Notes: generated from the letters alone by a model not told the origin. Shown: positions 41,656 to 50,694, numbered from the stretch's first letter. The stretch is 64,000 bases of DNA from Bradyrhizobium sp. Tv2a-2 (GCF_000472425.1 NZ_AXAI01000007.1:346255-410254); one strand, 5' to 3'. Made by a program: numbers and translations.

Positions 41656-41853
41656 TCAATTGAACCTGGCAAGCAGATCCTGCAGGGCTTCTTTCGCCAG
41701 CTCCTTCGCAATCTTCTTCTTCTCGATCGGAGTGGCGGTCGCAAATTGCTGGGCCGAGAGCGATACCCTGACCTGGATGGCGCCCTTCCTGGTGGCGGTC
41801 CTCACCATGAATTCGTTCTGACCGCCGTTTTGCTCAATTCGGATAGCAGCCAT
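41656..41853 (-). CDS. Small conserved-looking protein of unknown function
   Basis: The protein has 65 residues. An N-terminal strand-rich part (A-A-I-R-I-E-Q-N-G-G-Q-N-E-F-M-V-R) precedes a lysine/glutamate-rich helix (E-K-K-K-I-A-K-E-L-A-K-E-A-L-Q-D-L-L-A-R-F). No membrane segment or known motif is present. Codon use is like the genome core, which supports it as a real gene. A function cannot be proposed. Confidence 0.55.
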   Translation of the reverse strand: MAAIRIEQNGGQNEFMVRTATRKGAIQVRVSLSAQQFATATPIEKKKIAKELAKEALQDLLARFN

Positions 41854-42507
41854 CCAGCACCCCTAAATCAGTCATTCCACGACGATAACGCACCGAAGGA
41901 CGATCGGCCAAGGGCAAGCACGGACTGATCGGTGGACATTCGAGGTCCATTGTAAGGGGCCCAGCTCATCGACGTCGCCTGTCTGGCGTGGGGGAAGAAC
42001 GCCGCGTTCTGATGCTGCCGAACCGGCTTGAACGATTGCGGTCTGACAACAGCGCGCTGAAAAGTCAAAGGTTTTTCGCTCTGCTCACGCTCGTTGTGTA
42101 TCAGCTCGGGGATCATTTGCGAAGCCCTGACACTAGCACAACCGTTACGGTTCCCTCTATTGCCGATTCAATTTCCTTGATGAGGTTCTTGGACAGCTCC
42201 TGACAGTCGGCTTGACCAATCCCTGCACAGCTGCTGCTTCCGGTTCAAGTCCTCCGCCGAAACGAAGTTAGAGCCAGTGTCGTTGATCCGCTCCGACGTA
42301 ATCGAAGTGGCGGTCTCCCGAGCCGAGAAAGCAACGGGATATAAAGTCGTGTTTGCAGGCTCCTGGCTTGATTGATTGAGGCTCGGGCAGATGTCGTGGG
42401 TCAAATCATCGCCGAACGATTACTGCGATTTAACTGGCGGATCGTGTGGGGGCAGGCGATGGCTGCCCGCGGCCAGCACCGGCCGCGAAAACCCTCCATT
42501 GAGACCG
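41854..42507. other. 650-base region without convincing genes
   Basis: Several frames of 60-80 codons occur on both strands (for example 41868-42116 and 42168-42404 on the minus strand, 41988-42203 on the plus strand), but none has biased third positions or a recognisable motif. GC content looks lower by eye than in the flanking core genes. It may contain decayed genes. Confidence 0.4.
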
Positions 42508-42747
42508 ATGCCGGATATTGAGATCACCGAGGAGTGCCGTGCCCTGATCGCGGCCGAGTTCCCGTTCAACGAGACCTGGTGGCGCTTACCGGACGGCAAG
42601 TGGCAGATGGAGATTGATGCGGAAACCTTGCAGCGCTTGCAGAAGGTGCGGCGGCACGGCGAAACCATATCCGACTGCATCATCCGCGTGATCATCGTTA
42701 CCCAGCACAGGCGCAGCTTGGTGGATAGACGTCAAATGCTTGGATGA
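42508..42747 (+). CDS. Small protein of unknown function
   Basis: The protein is 79 residues from the ATG at 42508. An acidic N-terminus has P-D-I-E-I-T-E-E-C-R-A-L-I, then an aromatic segment E-T-W-W-R-L-P-D-G-K-W-Q-M-E-I. A helical end carries R-H-G-E-T-I-S-D-C-I-I-R-V, which resembles the end of ribbon-helix-helix-like proteins. I recall similar hypothetical proteins in Bradyrhizobium but no function. The frame is open further upstream to 42376; that part lacks the same composition. Confidence 0.5.
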   Translation: MPDIEITEECRALIAAEFPFNETWWRLPDGKWQMEIDAETLQRLQKVRRHGETISDCIIRVIIVTQHRRSLVDRRQMLG

Positions 42748-42916
42748 CAACTCATCATCTTCATCATCGAAGCTGGGCGGAGTGAACCTGGCCATCGCAG
42801 CCTGATGTCGATCCAGCGCATCTGAAAATCATTTTCAGCGGGTGACACAGTTGCCCGAGTTCATTGCGGGTGGGCGATCCGAGAGCCGGTTCGTCGCGAC
42901 GGGCGCATGCTTCAGG

Positions 42917-45241
42917 TTAGGGCAGCAGTTTGATGCGTCCTTCAACCCGTGCGGCTTCAGGAGCCAGTAAGACGGTATCCCCGTTGCGCCAACGCGTGAT
43001 AAAGTCGCGGGCATGCCGGCTCAGCAAATGACCGGATTGCCCCGGCGCGATGACGAACAGGCTGCGATCCAGATCCGCAAGGTCGTAGACTCCCCGATAA
43101 GACGGCCCGTGGATCGAATCGAAGCCGGTCCAGCCTGTGCTACCGCGATCGACCGTACTGTCGTCACCCGGGCTGGCGATGCGCGCGACGGCGAAACGGC
43201 CGATGATCGGGAATCGGCCGAGGAGCGGATGAGCGAACACCGCCTCATGCGCAGTCCCCCAGCGCCAGGCGGACAGATCTGAGCCGAATCGCTGAGCAAG
43301 CGCCGTGGTGACGTCAGTGAGTGTGGCAGTGAGCAATCCTGAACAGTCACCCCCGCACCAGTGTGCACCCGCGGGAGTCAGTACGAAGGCGACGAACTCC
43401 GCGGATGCGACCGCGACGGATGGCTCAATGTGGGCTTGTCGTAAAATCTCGCGTCGAAAGCGCTGCATCCAAGCATCGAAGATGAGTGGCTGGGGTTTAT
43501 CCATCTCCATGGCCCCGTCCCAATTGGTCAACGTTGCCAAGGCCTGCGCGGCGATGGGATCCGTGGCATGTACCTTGAGCAGAACGGGCAGGAGTTCGAT
43601 CGCGTAGGCGCTGACCACGTCTCGTTGGATAGCCGCAAAATCACCGGCAGTGTGCCGCTCGCTCGCGGCGATGCGTGCCCGGATGCGCTGGCTGCGCCAG
43701 TCGCCGTACCAATCGCGCGCCAGCAGAAAAGCGCTTGCCGGCCCGACGCGCTCGTTGGCGTTAACCAGCGAGCCGCCCGACGGATCAACATCATGGGGCA
43801 ACACATCTCCGTTCGCCCACCCGATCCAGTCATGCGCCCCATCCGCACCAGGGACTGGCGCACTGCCGTCACCTGCACGACGGATGGGTACGCGACCGGT
43901 GACGTAGAGGGCGATGCGATCATGATCGGCGACGAGCAAGTTCTGTACCGGGGACGTGATCTCAGCGGCGGCCTTTCCGGCCTCCTCGACGTTGAGAGCG
44001 TGGTTCAACGCCATCAAGCCGGCCGCGGCCATATTACCAGGCGCGAGATTGGCGGCCTGCAGCGCCAAAACCGGCCCTTGTTCGCCCGCCAGCAGGTCGC
44101 TTATCACGGGTCCGTGGCGGGTCTCGCGCACACGGAGAATTTGGTCCGCCTGGCCGCGCACATGGATACGCTCCTCGCGTACGGCAAAAGGGCGTGGCCC
44201 CTCGGGTGTCGCGTAGCCGCTACCCATGGGCGTTTCGACGAAGAGATCCTGCACATCAGCGCCCGTGGTGGTGAAGGTCCAGGCGATGTGGCGGTTGTGA
44301 CCGATCACGAGGAAGGGCAATCCAGGGGCCGTGGCGCCGGCGAGCGTCTCGTCCGGTGTATCTATGCGGGCAAGATACCAGATACCGGGCATGCCGAAGC
44401 CAAGATGCGGATCGCCCGCGAGCAATGGTGCGCCAGTGACAGTGTGCCGGCCGTCAGCCGCCCACTCGTTACTCGCCCTGTGTGGCTGAGTGTAGGGCAG
44501 CGGGAAATCGGGCAGCTCAGCCAGAAGTCTTCGTGCCGTGCCAACCAGCGCGGGATCGAGTCGCATTGCGTGTTGCCGTACGACGCTGGCGTCTCGCGGC
44601 CAAAGCTCGTCGATCTTCTGCTGTGGCAACTGCTCCGCTAGGCTGAGGCGGGCGAGTTCCACCCGCCAATTATCCGAGAGCCAGACGCCCATTGTCGCGC
44701 CCCAAAGCAGGCTGTCTACGGGAGTCCAAGGCTCGGGGGCGCCGAAGAGCAGGAACTCTTCACTGCTGAAGCGGCCGCGTTCGCCGATCCATGCATTTAC
44801 GCCGCGCGCATAGGCTTCCAGCATGCGCCGCGTCGACTCCGGCATGCTGTCGAGATCGGATGAGACTCGAACGCGAAGCCCGAGTGTGCGCATCATTCGA
44901 TCCATCGGCAGTGCCGCCGGGCCGCCGATCTCGGACAATCTCCCAGAGGCCGAACGACGCATCAACTCCATCTGAAACATCCGGTCGCGTGCATGCAGAT
45001 AGCCAAGCGCTGTAGCTGCATCGAACAAGTCTGCCGCGCGGATCCGCGGCACACCATCTTCGTCCAGACGCACCATTGCCGCGGCGGAAAGTCCGGGGAT
45101 TTGCAGCTCGTCGTTCGACGGCGGCAACGTCTGCCAAAGCAGGATCGCGACGACGCCAACTCCAACAAGCATGACACCGATGGAATAGGCGGCGGCCCGC
45201 ATGACGGCTTTTCTCATCAATCTGCTTCCCGATCCCGGCAT
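42917..45241 (-). CDS. Penicillin acylase family protein (Ntn hydrolase)
   Basis: The protein has 774 residues. A signal or anchor helix is at about 15-37. The precursor then follows the penicillin-amidase layout: an alpha-chain region with G-Y-L-H-A-R-D-R-M-F-Q-M-E, a linker, then the autocatalytic cleavage site with nucleophile S257 in R-A-S-N-E-W. The beta-chain contains G-H-N-R-H-I-A-W-T-F-T-T. Members cleave amide bonds of beta-lactams, cyclic lipopeptides or N-acyl homoserine lactones; which applies here is unknown. An alternative start at 45217 would shorten it by 8 residues. It is a lone gene in a repeat-containing region. Confidence 0.92.
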   Translation of the reverse strand: MPGSGSRLMRKAVMRAAAYSIGVMLVGVGVVAILLWQTLPPSNDELQIPGLSAAAMVRLDEDGVPRIRAADLFDAATALGYLHARDRMFQMELMRRSASGRLSEIGGPAALPMDRMMRTLGLRVRVSSDLDSMPESTRRMLEAYARGVNAWIGERGRFSSEEFLLFGAPEPWTPVDSLLWGATMGVWLSDNWRVELARLSLAEQLPQQKIDELWPRDASVVRQHAMRLDPALVGTARRLLAELPDFPLPYTQPHRASNEWAADGRHTVTGAPLLAGDPHLGFGMPGIWYLARIDTPDETLAGATAPGLPFLVIGHNRHIAWTFTTTGADVQDLFVETPMGSGYATPEGPRPFAVREERIHVRGQADQILRVRETRHGPVISDLLAGEQGPVLALQAANLAPGNMAAAGLMALNHALNVEEAGKAAAEITSPVQNLLVADHDRIALYVTGRVPIRRAGDGSAPVPGADGAHDWIGWANGDVLPHDVDPSGGSLVNANERVGPASAFLLARDWYGDWRSQRIRARIAASERHTAGDFAAIQRDVVSAYAIELLPVLLKVHATDPIAAQALATLTNWDGAMEMDKPQPLIFDAWMQRFRREILRQAHIEPSVAVASAEFVAFVLTPAGAHWCGGDCSGLLTATLTDVTTALAQRFGSDLSAWRWGTAHEAVFAHPLLGRFPIIGRFAVARIASPGDDSTVDRGSTGWTGFDSIHGPSYRGVYDLADLDRSLFVIAPGQSGHLLSRHARDFITRWRNGDTVLLAPEAARVEGRIKLLP

Positions 45242-45812
45242 GTGCGAGACAGCGTTTCCAATCGCGATCAGTAGCCCATCCTGGCGGCTTTGTAGATCGT
45301 CCGCCTATCTCGACTTTCGTGAGCGAAAAAAGAAGGCGCGTGAGCCATTCTCAAAATTGGCATCGTGTCCCTGTTGAAAGACTACTGCAGCCGACGCGTG
45401 CGAAGAATGTGAGGCGCGGCGTTACCGGGTAATGTCAGTCATTGGAGGAGTGGTTGCGATTGTAATCGGACAACGTGCCCAGCGCGATGAGATTTGGTTG
45501 AATCGTCATCGCGCTTTAGGTCTTGATTGAGCATGATCTTTTTGGAAAACCGCTACACACTTCTCCGGATCATGCTTAGCGCGCTCCGCGATCGGTTCTG
45601 GTCTGCGAATCCTGTTATCCAAGTTGCTGTCCACGATAGCCGCGCTTGAGATCGCTGTTTTGTTGGTGATTTCGCGATTGGCTTGGCCGATCAGTAGTCA
45701 GCGCGCCGTCGTCTCCTTTCAAGGGTAACAGGCCCGGAATGCGCAACGCTTCGCCGAAGCGTAGCTCGGCGACGGAGTGTGACTCCGAGTAATTCAGGAG
45801 GTGCGTTATACG
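45242..45812. other. Intergenic region containing a family-A repeat
   Basis: About 570 bases lie between the acylase start and the glycosyltransferase stop. Apart from the repeat at 45481-45579, no gene-like frame was found. The right part (45690-45800) has a hairpin GCTTCGCCGAAGC and a purine-rich stretch, but no clear RNA gene. Confidence 0.4.
45481..45579. repeat. Family-A long palindromic repeat, copy 4 (inverted)
   Basis: This is the reverse orientation of the 29788 copy, starting AGCGCGATGAGATTTGG and ending TCCGGATCATGCTTA. A few base changes (TTTTTGGAAAACC, TTCTCCGG) weaken the hairpin. Confidence 0.88.
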
Positions 45813-46922
45813 TTAAGTAGCCTCGAGGGATGGCTTCAGTACGTCCGTGAGCCAACCGAGGTCGCCATTGTCCGAAAACCAGCCCGCCTGGGCGAGCTCT
45901 TCGTCGCCGGAGACGCGAGCGAACTCGAGACCAGGTGGAAGCTCGCTTCGTAGCATAACGGCACGGCAGTTGGGATAGTCGCGAACACGCCATTTGGGGA
46001 GATGCGTCGGAAAGAATGCCAGGCACGGCACGTCGAAGGCATCGGCGAGATGCACCATGGCTGTATCGGTCGATATGATAAGTTTGGCATGACGAACCAA
46101 CCCGCACAAATCTCCCAGGGTTTTGCAGGGCAAAGCGCGGATCACACGATTGCAAAGTTTATCCGGCACTTGGCCCTGAGTTACGACCGGACCGACAGCA
46201 AGTGCTTCCTGCAAAATGAGTTCGTGGACAGCTGGTGGCATGTTGCGCAAAGGCGTCGACGAATTAGGACAGACGAGAATGTAGCCAGACGGAAAGAGTG
46301 GCTCCGCGCTGACTACACGTGGCGATAGCCAGGCGTTCCGCTTGTCGGCGGTCGAGATCGAGCTCGATGGCACGCCGAGGCGCCGGAAGAAAAAGTCAAT
46401 CATCGAGGTTCGCTGGAAATCGAGATCGAAAGCATAATTACGCAAGTCGATGACCCGAGCATATGATCCGTGATGATCGAAGTGTCGTTCCTTGGTTGCA
46501 AAGTGCCATGGCAGGGTTTTTATTCGAACGAACTCAGCAGCCTCGTAGATCGCTTGGACCATGGTTGGCAGATAAGGCAACCGAAACAGCGTTGCGGGTG
46601 CCGGAATGGCACGGATTCGCACAGCTACAGAGAGGGCTTGGAGCCCGATGATGCTATCGCCTAACGTCCGGCCAAATCCGTTGAGAATTCCAACCGAAGC
46701 AGAAGAGCCTTGATCGACGTCGCGATCCAATGCCGTGGTCTCGTTTGTCCCATGTAATTCATGTTCGGGTTCGTCAGTCACGGCGTGAGAATTATCGGTC
46801 AAGATTCTTTGAGGGGTCGTCGGGGCGCCCGACTTGATCTGGAGTCCAGATGATTTGGCAAAGTCCAATTGCACGTTCGTTGCAAGTTGGTGAAAGCTGG
46901 TTGCAAATGAAATGAAATGCAA
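45813..46922 (-). CDS. Glycosyltransferase family 9-like protein
   Basis: The protein has up to 369 residues. The heptosyltransferase-type N-domain appears only from about residue 76 (V-G-I-L-N-G-F-G-R-T-L-G-D-S-I-I-G-L-Q). The sugar-nucleotide binding end reads H-A-K-L-I-I-S-T-D-T-A-M-V-H-L-A-D-A-F-D-V-P-C-L-A-F-F, the S-x-D-T/S-x-x-x-H-L-A signature of ADP-heptose:LPS transferases. The start is uncertain: a TTG at 46922 gives an unrelated 75-residue N-terminus, and a GTG at 46781 is plausible. Codon use looks less GC-rich than that of neighbours. It is possibly an acquired LPS or polysaccharide modification gene. Confidence 0.7.
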   Translation of the reverse strand: MHFISFATSFHQLATNVQLDFAKSSGLQIKSGAPTTPQRILTDNSHAVTDEPEHELHGTNETTALDRDVDQGSSASVGILNGFGRTLGDSIIGLQALSVAVRIRAIPAPATLFRLPYLPTMVQAIYEAAEFVRIKTLPWHFATKERHFDHHGSYARVIDLRNYAFDLDFQRTSMIDFFFRRLGVPSSSISTADKRNAWLSPRVVSAEPLFPSGYILVCPNSSTPLRNMPPAVHELILQEALAVGPVVTQGQVPDKLCNRVIRALPCKTLGDLCGLVRHAKLIISTDTAMVHLADAFDVPCLAFFPTHLPKWRVRDYPNCRAVMLRSELPPGLEFARVSGDEELAQAGWFSDNGDLGWLTDVLKPSLEAT

Positions 46923-47067
46923 TTGTTCGCTTGGCGTGCGTCCTGCACCTGAGCTGCAAGTGTTGTTGCCGCTGGACTCGGCGGCAGTTGCTCGCTTGTG
47001 TCCGAGATAGGCCGCAATCGGACGTCCGCTTCAGCTCCAACGGTAGCAACGGGGCCGGAAGCCGATC

Positions 47068-47835
47068 TCAGAACGGGGCGCGCAAGCGACGGCGTTGCCT
47101 GACTGCAAATGCGATCAGCAGCGAGCCTGCGATCCCTGCCAGCGAAAGCCAGATGATCGCATATCGCATGTGCTCGTCGGGCAGATGCATCTGAAGCGGC
47201 CCGGGTTTGGGGATGCCGCTTGGTGGTATCGGCGCCTCCAAATCGATGTAGAACGGCGCTACCCGATCCCACCCGAGCGCCTGCGCCATCGCTAGATGAT
47301 CACGGGTGAACCACAGCCGCCTGTCTTGCTCTACGTTGGGTGTGAACAAGCCGGCCGCTACCGGGAAACGGATGTAGCCCGTCATCAGTGCAGGCTTGTT
47401 GGTAATGAGGTGCGCCACTGCGCGATCCTGCTGGCCTCGATCCAGCATCGTGTTCGGCACGAAACCCGCGTTGACCGCGACAGTATCGCCGGTCGGTAGT
47501 CGGGCAGGGATGAAAGCCCAGCTGCCGGCACCGGAAATGTCATCGCGCATGCCCGTGCCGGAGCTGTAGACCATCGCATCCAGGCGGGCCTCATAGGTCG
47601 CCGTAAAGCTGACACGCCGGAACTCGTCCTTCTCGGCGGTCAGGGCGGGCCACTGCGTGGGATCGAACAACGCCACCGGCGCCGCGGCGAGACGCTCACT
47701 TAGCGCTGCAATGAGCGCGCGCTCCTCGACCTGGCGCCGCAATTGCCAGACGCCGCCGCCAACAAACAGCGCCATCATCACTAGCGCGAAAACGGCGAAG
47801 CCGCTGGCACCGCGTTGGCGAGCCCAGTCAATCAT
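47068..47835 (-). CDS. Second SURF1-family protein (orphan paralogue)
   Basis: This 255-residue protein is closely similar to the cox-linked SURF1 at 12656-13414. They share F-R-R-V-S-F-T-A-T-Y, D-A-M-V-Y-S, W-A-F, P-A-R-L, V-N-A-G-F-V, R-L-W-F-x-R-D-H and P-F-Y-I-D-L-E, and both have terminal membrane helices. No oxidase genes lie beside it. In related bacteria a SURF1 often closes a cyoABCD quinol-oxidase operon, so this could be the remnant of such an operon or a factor for an oxidase encoded elsewhere. Its ATG overlaps the stop of a short upstream frame. The ATG at 47835 was chosen from the family alignment. Confidence 0.9.
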   Translation of the reverse strand: MIDWARQRGASGFAVFALVMMALFVGGGVWQLRRQVEERALIAALSERLAAAPVALFDPTQWPALTAEKDEFRRVSFTATYEARLDAMVYSSGTGMRDDISGAGSWAFIPARLPTGDTVAVNAGFVPNTMLDRGQQDRAVAHLITNKPALMTGYIRFPVAAGLFTPNVEQDRRLWFTRDHLAMAQALGWDRVAPFYIDLEAPIPPSGIPKPGPLQMHLPDEHMRYAIIWLSLAGIAGSLLIAFAVRQRRRLRAPF

Positions 47836-47983
47836 CGTAAGGCACCAAACGCTCTTGTCGCGTTGCCGGCGAGGCTTGCGTTTCTGCCTGTGTCGCGGTC
47901 GTCCGGCCTGAGTGCGTGTTCGCTCGCTGCATGCACGGCGATGCGGAGGCGCCAGGAGGCGCAATGAATTTGCTTCGCCTCAT
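47828..47983 (-). CDS. Possible short coding frame coupled to the orphan SURF1 gene
   Basis: This is a 51-codon frame from an ATG at 47983 with a good GGGAGG seven bases upstream (TCAC between). It ends with a TGA that overlaps the SURF1 start (ATGATTGA). The product would be polar and threonine/alanine-rich with no membrane helix, ending L-V-P-Y-D-D. I do not recognise it. The strong ribosome site and overlap suggest it is translated, at least to couple the downstream gene, but it may be a remnant of a longer oxidase-subunit gene. Confidence 0.4.
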   Translation of the reverse strand: MRRSKFIAPPGASASPCMQRANTHSGRTTATQAETQASPATRQERLVPYDD

Positions 47984-48173
47984 GTGACCTCCCTGTCGGT
48001 TGGCCCGCCTACGGCCGTCATCCGACCCTCGCTCCCGGTCTGCGTGGTCGCCGCGAGCAGTATCGAGCCCGCCCGCTCAGATTGCACCGAGCGTCAACTG
48101 ACACAGCGTTTCACTATCCGTTCTGGTTGAAATGGCCAAGATATCCGATCTGCACGCAACCGGACAGGCGTTC

Positions 48174-48197
48174 AAAAATCTCGTCTTCAGCAAGACG
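48174..48197 (-). terminator. Probable terminator of tRNA-Thr
   Basis: The inverted repeat CGTCTT/AAGACG with a four-base loop is followed on the minus strand by AGATTTTTG. It lies about 22 bases downstream of the tRNA 3' end. Confidence 0.65.
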
Positions 48198-48218
48198 GGC
48201 GCTTTAGGTTGAACTGCC

Positions 48219-48293
<75 letters not shown>

Positions 48294-48626
48294 ATGCCGG
48301 GGGCTTGACTCATAATATTAAAGAGAATCGACCCCGAGGGGGCCCCCGTGAGGCGCGGCGATGTGTGCCATAAGCACTCCGCTGGCGCAAGGTCGGGAGA
48401 GCCTGGGGAAGGCTCCAAATCGGGATAAAATCGGCCTCGGTGGCCGACAATTCCCGGTGCCTTGCCTCCTTTCCTTCAGGTTCCCGTTTTTGCCCGCAAA
48501 AGGCACTATGGTAAGCGTCGCGGGCGCGGGGATTGCGGCGTCGGCGGCTGGGACACAATATGTCCGGTGTGCCATGTTCAGTGCAACGCGGCGCGCCTTC
48601 GTCCCGCAAGCCCAACAATATCTGCG
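48294..48626. other. Intergenic region between tRNA-Thr and a small protein gene
   Basis: About 330 bases without a recognised gene. A minus-strand frame (48318-48749) overlaps the small protein gene and looks like a shadow. The left end should contain the tRNA promoter (AATATTAAAGAGAATCG around 48315). Confidence 0.4.
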
Positions 48627-48827
48627 ATGACCGACGAGACCCCCAAGAAGACCCGCAAGAACCAGCACCATTCCCTTCGTGGCGATGAGGCGCGGCAGGA
48701 CCGCCTCAAGGCAAAATTGCGCGAGAATCTCAAGCGGCGGAAATCGCAAGTGAGAGAGCGCGGCCCCGTGTCATCGGACGGCCATCAAGACTGCCCAGAT
48801 GAGGAGCTTGGCAAGACCAGCGCCTAG
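48627..48827 (+). CDS. Small basic protein of unknown function
   Basis: The 66-residue protein starts M-T-D-E-T-P-K-K-T-R-K-N and has a lysine/arginine-rich helix L-R-G-D-E-A-R-Q-D-R-L-K-A-K-L-R-E-N-L-K-R-R-K. The N- and C-termini are acidic or polar. Small conserved proteins beginning with this pattern are common in Rhizobiales, but I know no function. The frame is open upstream to 48462, but only this part has protein-like composition. It precedes the flavoprotein gene by 36 bases. Confidence 0.7.
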   Translation: MTDETPKKTRKNQHHSLRGDEARQDRLKAKLRENLKRRKSQVRERGPVSSDGHQDCPDEELGKTSA

Positions 48828-48863
48828 TCCCTATCTGGGTGTGCGAGTTCAAGGGGAAGTCAG

Positions 48864-50582
48864 ATGGCGGACGACGGCGGAGCGGCTCAGGCGGCGGGCA
48901 ATGGCGACGGCTTTATTGGCAGGGCGTTTCAGCGTTTTGAGCAGACCTTTCTCGCGCTGACCGCGCCCGAAATCGCGCGGATGCGCCATTTCGGCGACAT
49001 CAGGACTTTCAAGGGCGGCGAGTGCCTGTTTAAGACCGGCAAGCCGGGGCCGGGCATGTTCGTGGTGCTGTCAGGCCGTGTCATCATCACCCAGCGCGAC
49101 GGGCTCGGCCATGTCACGCCTGTGATCGAACAGGGGCCTGGCCAATTCCTCGCCGAGATCGGCCAATTGTCGGGGCGCGTGGCGCTGGTCGACGGCCATG
49201 CCGACGGCGATGTCGAGACGCTCTTGATTCCGCCGGACCGGCTGCGGGCGCTGTTGATGGCGGAAGCCGATCTCGGCGAGCGCATCATGCGCGCGCTGAT
49301 CCTGCGTCGGGTCAATCTGATCCAGGGCGGCGTCGGCGGCCCGGTGCTGATCGGTCCGTCGAATTCGCCTGCCGTGGCCGGCCTGCAGAACTTCCTCACC
49401 CGCAACGGCTATCCGCATCATCTGCTCGACCCGGAGAAGGATCGCGATGCGGCCGAGTTGATCGAGCGCTATTCGCCTGTTGCCTCCGACTGGCCGCTGG
49501 TGGTCACCGCCGACGGCACCGTGCTGCGTAACCCCAGCGAAAACGCGCTGGCACGCGCCATAGGCATGATCGGCGGGCCGCGCGGCGAGAAGATCTATGA
49601 CGTCGCCATTATCGGCTGCGGCCCGGCAGGGCTTGCGACCGCGGTCTATGCCGCCTCCGAGGGCCTGTCAGTCGCCGTTTTGGATTCGCGCGCCTATGGC
49701 GGCCAGGCCGGCGCCAGCGCCCGCATCGAGAATTATCTCGGTTTTCCCACCGGCATCTCTGGGCAGGCACTGGCCGGCCGCGCCTTCACCCAGGCGCAGA
49801 AGTTCGGCGCGGACATCATGATCCCGATGAGCGTCAAGACGCTCGACTGCTCGCGCAGGGACGGTTCATTCGCGCTCAGCCTCGATTGCGGCGACAGCCT
49901 GCGCGCCCGCGCCATCGTGGTCGCCAGCGGTGCGCGCTACCGGCGGCCAGCGATGGAGAACCTGGAAAAATTCGAAGGCCGCGGCGTCTGGTACTGGGCC
50001 TCCCCGGTCGAGGCGCGGCTGTGCTCCGAGCAGGAGGTGATCCTGGTGGGCGCCGGCAATTCGGCCGGGCAAGCCGCGGTGTTTCTCTCCGGCCATGCGA
50101 AAAAAGTGATCATGATCATTCGCGGCGGCGGCCTCGGCGCCAGCATGTCGCGCTATCTGATCGAGCGCATCGAGGCCACCCCCAATATCGAGTTGATCTT
50201 CAATGCCGAGGTGGTCGGACTCGAGGGTGATGGCGAGGCGTCGCTGCGGCGCGTGCACTGGAAGAGCCGGCTGGCGCCGGAAATCATGACGGAAGACGTC
50301 CGCAATCTGTTTTTGTTCGTCGGTGCCGATCCCGCAACCAACTGGCTCAAGGGCTGCGGCGTCACGCTCGATCGCGGCGGCTTTGTCGTCACCGGCGCGC
50401 AGTCCGAACTCAACCAGGGCCGAGGGGTGCCGCAGCTCGAAACCTCGGTGCCCGGCGTGTTCGCGGTCGGCGATGTCCGCTCGGGTTCCGTCAAGCGGGT
50501 CGGTGGTGCGATCGGCGAGGGCGCGCAGGTCGTGGCGGCGCTGCATGGCTTTTTGGGCGACATCGCGAAGCCGGCACTGTAA
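48864..50582 (+). CDS. Cyclic nucleotide-binding domain/thioredoxin reductase-like flavoprotein
   Basis: This 572-residue fusion has three parts. Residues about 25-150 form a cNMP-binding domain (G-x-M-F-V-V-L-S-G-R-V-I-I). Residues about 160-240 form a glutaredoxin-like insert, V-L-I-G-P-S-N-S-P, lacking its C-x-x-C. From 245 on there is a thioredoxin-reductase fold with FAD site I-I-G-C-G-P-A-G-L-A and NADPH site V-G-A-G-N-S-A-G-Q-A. The redox C-x-x-C expected at about 375-380 is replaced by V-W-Y-W-A-S, so it cannot reduce thioredoxin in the usual way. This lack appears usual for the family. A UBP-type zinc-finger gene lies nearby, as in related genomes. Confidence 0.88.
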   Translation: MADDGGAAQAAGNGDGFIGRAFQRFEQTFLALTAPEIARMRHFGDIRTFKGGECLFKTGKPGPGMFVVLSGRVIITQRDGLGHVTPVIEQGPGQFLAEIGQLSGRVALVDGHADGDVETLLIPPDRLRALLMAEADLGERIMRALILRRVNLIQGGVGGPVLIGPSNSPAVAGLQNFLTRNGYPHHLLDPEKDRDAAELIERYSPVASDWPLVVTADGTVLRNPSENALARAIGMIGGPRGEKIYDVAIIGCGPAGLATAVYAASEGLSVAVLDSRAYGGQAGASARIENYLGFPTGISGQALAGRAFTQAQKFGADIMIPMSVKTLDCSRRDGSFALSLDCGDSLRARAIVVASGARYRRPAMENLEKFEGRGVWYWASPVEARLCSEQEVILVGAGNSAGQAAVFLSGHAKKVIMIIRGGGLGASMSRYLIERIEATPNIELIFNAEVVGLEGDGEASLRRVHWKSRLAPEIMTEDVRNLFLFVGADPATNWLKGCGVTLDRGGFVVTGAQSELNQGRGVPQLETSVPGVFAVGDVRSGSVKRVGGAIGEGAQVVAALHGFLGDIAKPAL

Positions 50583-50600
50583 CCTGAACATCCATAACGG

Positions 50601-50669
50601 GCATGATCCGGACCGGTACGGCCGCGCCAGCGCAAAGCGTGTAGCGGTTTTCCGAAAAGGATCATGCTC
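50601..50669. repeat. Family-A-related palindromic repeat with insertion
   Basis: GCATGATCCGGACC and TTCCGAAAAGGATCATGC are the ends of a family-A left hairpin. Between them lies a GC-rich segment, GGTACGGCCGCGCCAGCGC, not seen in the other copies. It lies between the flavoprotein and EthD genes. Confidence 0.65.
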
Positions 50670-50694
50670 CAAGAGAACCGGGAGGAAGCCGCCA

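Noticed and set aside
41868..42404. Short minus-strand frames 41868-42116 and 42168-42404
   Set aside because: No ribosome site, no motif, no third-position bias; kept as a non-coding region.
45691..46155. Minus-strand frame overlapping the glycosyltransferase
   Set aside because: It is an out-of-frame shadow with an arginine-rich product; the glycosyltransferase frame has the family signature.
48318..48749. Minus-strand frame across the small protein gene
   Set aside because: It overlaps the better-supported plus-strand gene at 48627 and has no recognisable features.
49990..50000. Loss of C-x-x-C in the flavoprotein as a mutation or frameshift
   Set aside because: The frame and flanking FAD and NADPH motifs are intact and the replacement fits a family that lacks the redox pair.
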